DNA of 35,974 bases, taken from contig MNKP01000027.1 of assembly GCA_001920875.1 (NCBI GenBank), positions 1 through 35,974 of the forward strand, in the 5' to 3' direction. A model generated the notes under the pieces. The model saw nothing but the letters and a program-made list of their open reading frames with translations, was not told the origin of the DNA and ran no database searches. The position numbers were made by a program, and so were the translations under genes. Shown here piece after piece: positions 34,332 through 35,974 of this stretch. Positions within the stretch are counted from its first letter, which is position 1, and each line of letters starts with the position of its first letter. This stretch comes from Acidobacteria bacterium 13_1_20CM_2_55_15. Lineage in GTDB: Bacteria; Acidobacteriota; Terriglobia; 20CM-2-55-15.

Positions 34332-35095
34332 GAGTAAGCCACCGGATTGCGGAGCACGCCGACGCCTTCGACTTCAATCTCGATCACATCGCCCGGGTGC
34401 ATCGGCTTCGTTGTGCCGGGAGTACCCGTATAGATGACGTCGCCCGGCATCAACGTCACAAATTGGCTGATATAGCTGATAATGGTATCGACGGGGAAAA
34501 TCAGTTCACTAGTGCGGCCTGATTGCCGGATTTCACCATTCACCCGGCTTTCTACAGAAAGATTGTTGTAGTCGAGGCCCGTCACGATCGACGGTCCTAA
34601 CACACCGAATGTGTCGCAGCCTTTTGCGCGGAACCATTGCAAATCGTTTTTCTGCCAGTCGCGTTCGCTCACATCGTTTCCGGCGGTGACCCCAAAAATG
34701 TGGTTCGATGCATCGGCCGGCACGACGTTTCTTGTCTTTTTGCCGATGACCACGACCATTTCCGCTTCGTAATGCACGTTTTGGGCACCTTCCGGCAGCA
34801 GGATGTTTTCTTCCGTTCCAATGATCGAGGCGCTTGGTTTCCAGAACAGGCCGGGAAACGGGGCGGGCTGGATATTGCGATCCGCGATGTGACTTCTGTA
34901 ATTTCGACCAACCGCAGCAACGTTCTTAGGGTCACAAGGCGCCAAGAGCGTCGCGTCGCGCAGAGTGAGCGTTTTGCCGGTCGGCTCCGCACCCCCGAAA
35001 ATGTCGCCGTGAAGTTCCCGAATGAGATCGCCTTCGAGAATTCCATAAGAGGTCTTTCCCGCCGCGAAATAGCGGACATATTTTGTGGTTTTCAT
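34241..35095 (-). CDS. fumarylacetoacetate hydrolase (FAH) family protein
   Basis: VAAVGRNYRSHIADRN...PGLFWKPSASIIGTEENILLPEGAQNVHYEAEMVVVIGKKTRNV...FGVTAGNDVSERDWQKNDLQWFRAKGCDTFGVLGPSIV. Confidence 0.93.
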   Translation of the reverse strand: MKTTKYVRYFAAGKTSYGILEGDLIRELHGDIFGGAEPTGKTLTLRDATLLAPCDPKNVAAVGRNYRSHIADRNIQPAPFPGLFWKPSASIIGTEENILLPEGAQNVHYEAEMVVVIGKKTRNVVPADASNHIFGVTAGNDVSERDWQKNDLQWFRAKGCDTFGVLGPSIVTGLDYNNLSVESRVNGEIRQSGRTSELIFPVDTIISYISQFVTLMPGDVIYTGTPGTTKPMHPGDVIEIEVEGVGVLRNPVAYSVPLRTNVDSTEPSPRSASAIARSLKVEST

Positions 35096-35175
35096 GATCG
35101 TGGTCTCCGTCTGCTCAGAAAGGCAACTCCTTGCATCGAACGCTTAGTCCTCGACATAATGCCGCAGAGTGTAAC

Positions 35176-35974
35176 ATGCGATTCGTCCGATTATTCCTCT
35201 TGATGTCGGTTTTGGTGCGGACCGCATTGGCCGAAAACCTCGTCCTGATGAATGGCTGGATCATCGATGGGACCGGAAAACCTCGTGTGGCCGGCAACCT
35301 GCGCATTCGTGATGGAAAAATCGCGGATATCGGTCTATTCAAACCGGCGCCCGGAGAAACTCTGCTTGATGTGAAGGGCATGATCGTCGCTCCCGGCTTT
35401 ATTGATCTCGAGACTCTCTCGATAGCGGCGCTCGAGAAAGACATGGACGCTCGGGCGGCAATCACCCAAGGTGTCACGACGGCGATTTTGGGTTCCGATG
35501 GTGCCGGCCCCTACTCGATCGAAGACTTCATGCAGCCGTTTGATGACAAGCTGCCCGCCGTGAATATCGCGATGCTGGTCGGCCACAGCACGGTCCGCAG
35601 GCAGATCTTAGGGGTGGACTACAAACATCCGGCAAAGGAAGATGAGATCCAGAGGATGGGCGAGCTCGTCGAGAACGCCATGCGCCAAGGCGCGTTCGGT
35701 TTCGCTTCCGATCTCCGCACTGAACCCGCTTCATTCAGCACTGCCGATGAGATGTTGGCTCTCGCCAAAGCCGCAGCCCGTTTCGGGGGCACGCTGTTTC
35801 TTCATCCGCGCGACGAAAAGATTCAGGAGCCGCTTGAACTTGCACGCAATACCAAGGTGGCGCTTCAGCTTTCCTTGAACGCGCTCACGGCAACGGTACT
35901 CGCAGATCTAGATAAGGCTCGAATGCAAGGCATCGATGTGGGTGCTCACATCTATGCATTCGCCGAATCCGGCC
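35176..35974 (+). CDS. secreted amidohydrolase / D-aminoacylase-like protein, partial at right edge
   Basis: MRFVRLFLLMSVLVRTALAENLVLMNGWIIDGTGKPRVAGNLRIRDGKIADIG...MIVAPGFIDLETLSIAALEKDMDARAAITQGVTTAILGSDGAGP; frame open to window end. Confidence 0.85.
   Translation, partial: MRFVRLFLLMSVLVRTALAENLVLMNGWIIDGTGKPRVAGNLRIRDGKIADIGLFKPAPGETLLDVKGMIVAPGFIDLETLSIAALEKDMDARAAITQGVTTAILGSDGAGPYSIEDFMQPFDDKLPAVNIAMLVGHSTVRRQILGVDYKHPAKEDEIQRMGELVENAMRQGAFGFASDLRTEPASFSTADEMLALAKAAARFGGTLFLHPRDEKIQEPLELARNTKVALQLSLNALTATVLADLDKARMQGIDVGAHIYAFAESG

Noticed and set aside
1-35974. Phage, plasmid, toxin-antitoxin or defence island
   Set aside because: Apart from small repeat elements and a few small hypotheticals, gene content is housekeeping/metabolic; no integrase, transposase, restriction-modification or tRNA gene was recognised.

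Overview
This is a 36 kb window of ordinary bacterial chromosome. Gene content and style (Oar/TonB-type carboxypeptidase-regulatory-like receptor, Tat-type secreted proteins, ccm cluster) suggest an Acidobacteria-like genome; that is inference, no taxonomy was run. From left to right I read: a partial TonB-dependent receptor (-); small HTH and Zn-ribbon ORFs; a small protein ending in Cys-Cys coupled to an ArsA-type ATPase; BadF-type kinase/ATPase, PBP1A, LepA and ROK kinase genes (-); a cytidylate-kinase-like protein with a C-terminal nuclease-like domain; a structured-RNA-like locus; hpt; a tightly packed S1/P1 nuclease, thymidine phosphorylase, purine nucleoside phosphorylase and cytidine deaminase operon (-); macro-domain, CYTH, DUF2007 and DUF72 genes; a polysaccharide deacetylase; two tandem VOC proteins; a ccmEFH..ABCD cytochrome c maturation cluster (-); an E1-alpha dehydrogenase; a VKOR/DsbA pair; a second structured-RNA-like locus upstream of queF; transketolase; FAH-family hydrolase; and a partial amidohydrolase. 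The most interesting signals are non-coding: (1) a ~257-nt minus-strand RNA candidate at 12944-13200 with a consensus promoter and a perfect 10-bp closing stem; (2) a ~200-nt plus-strand RNA candidate at ~31166-31363 ending in a strong intrinsic terminator, upstream of queF; (3) a set of short elements with self-palindromic terminal inverted repeats in the ccm cluster, one of which abuts the ccmH start. No database search or folding program was run. All family assignments are by recognition of motifs in the translations.
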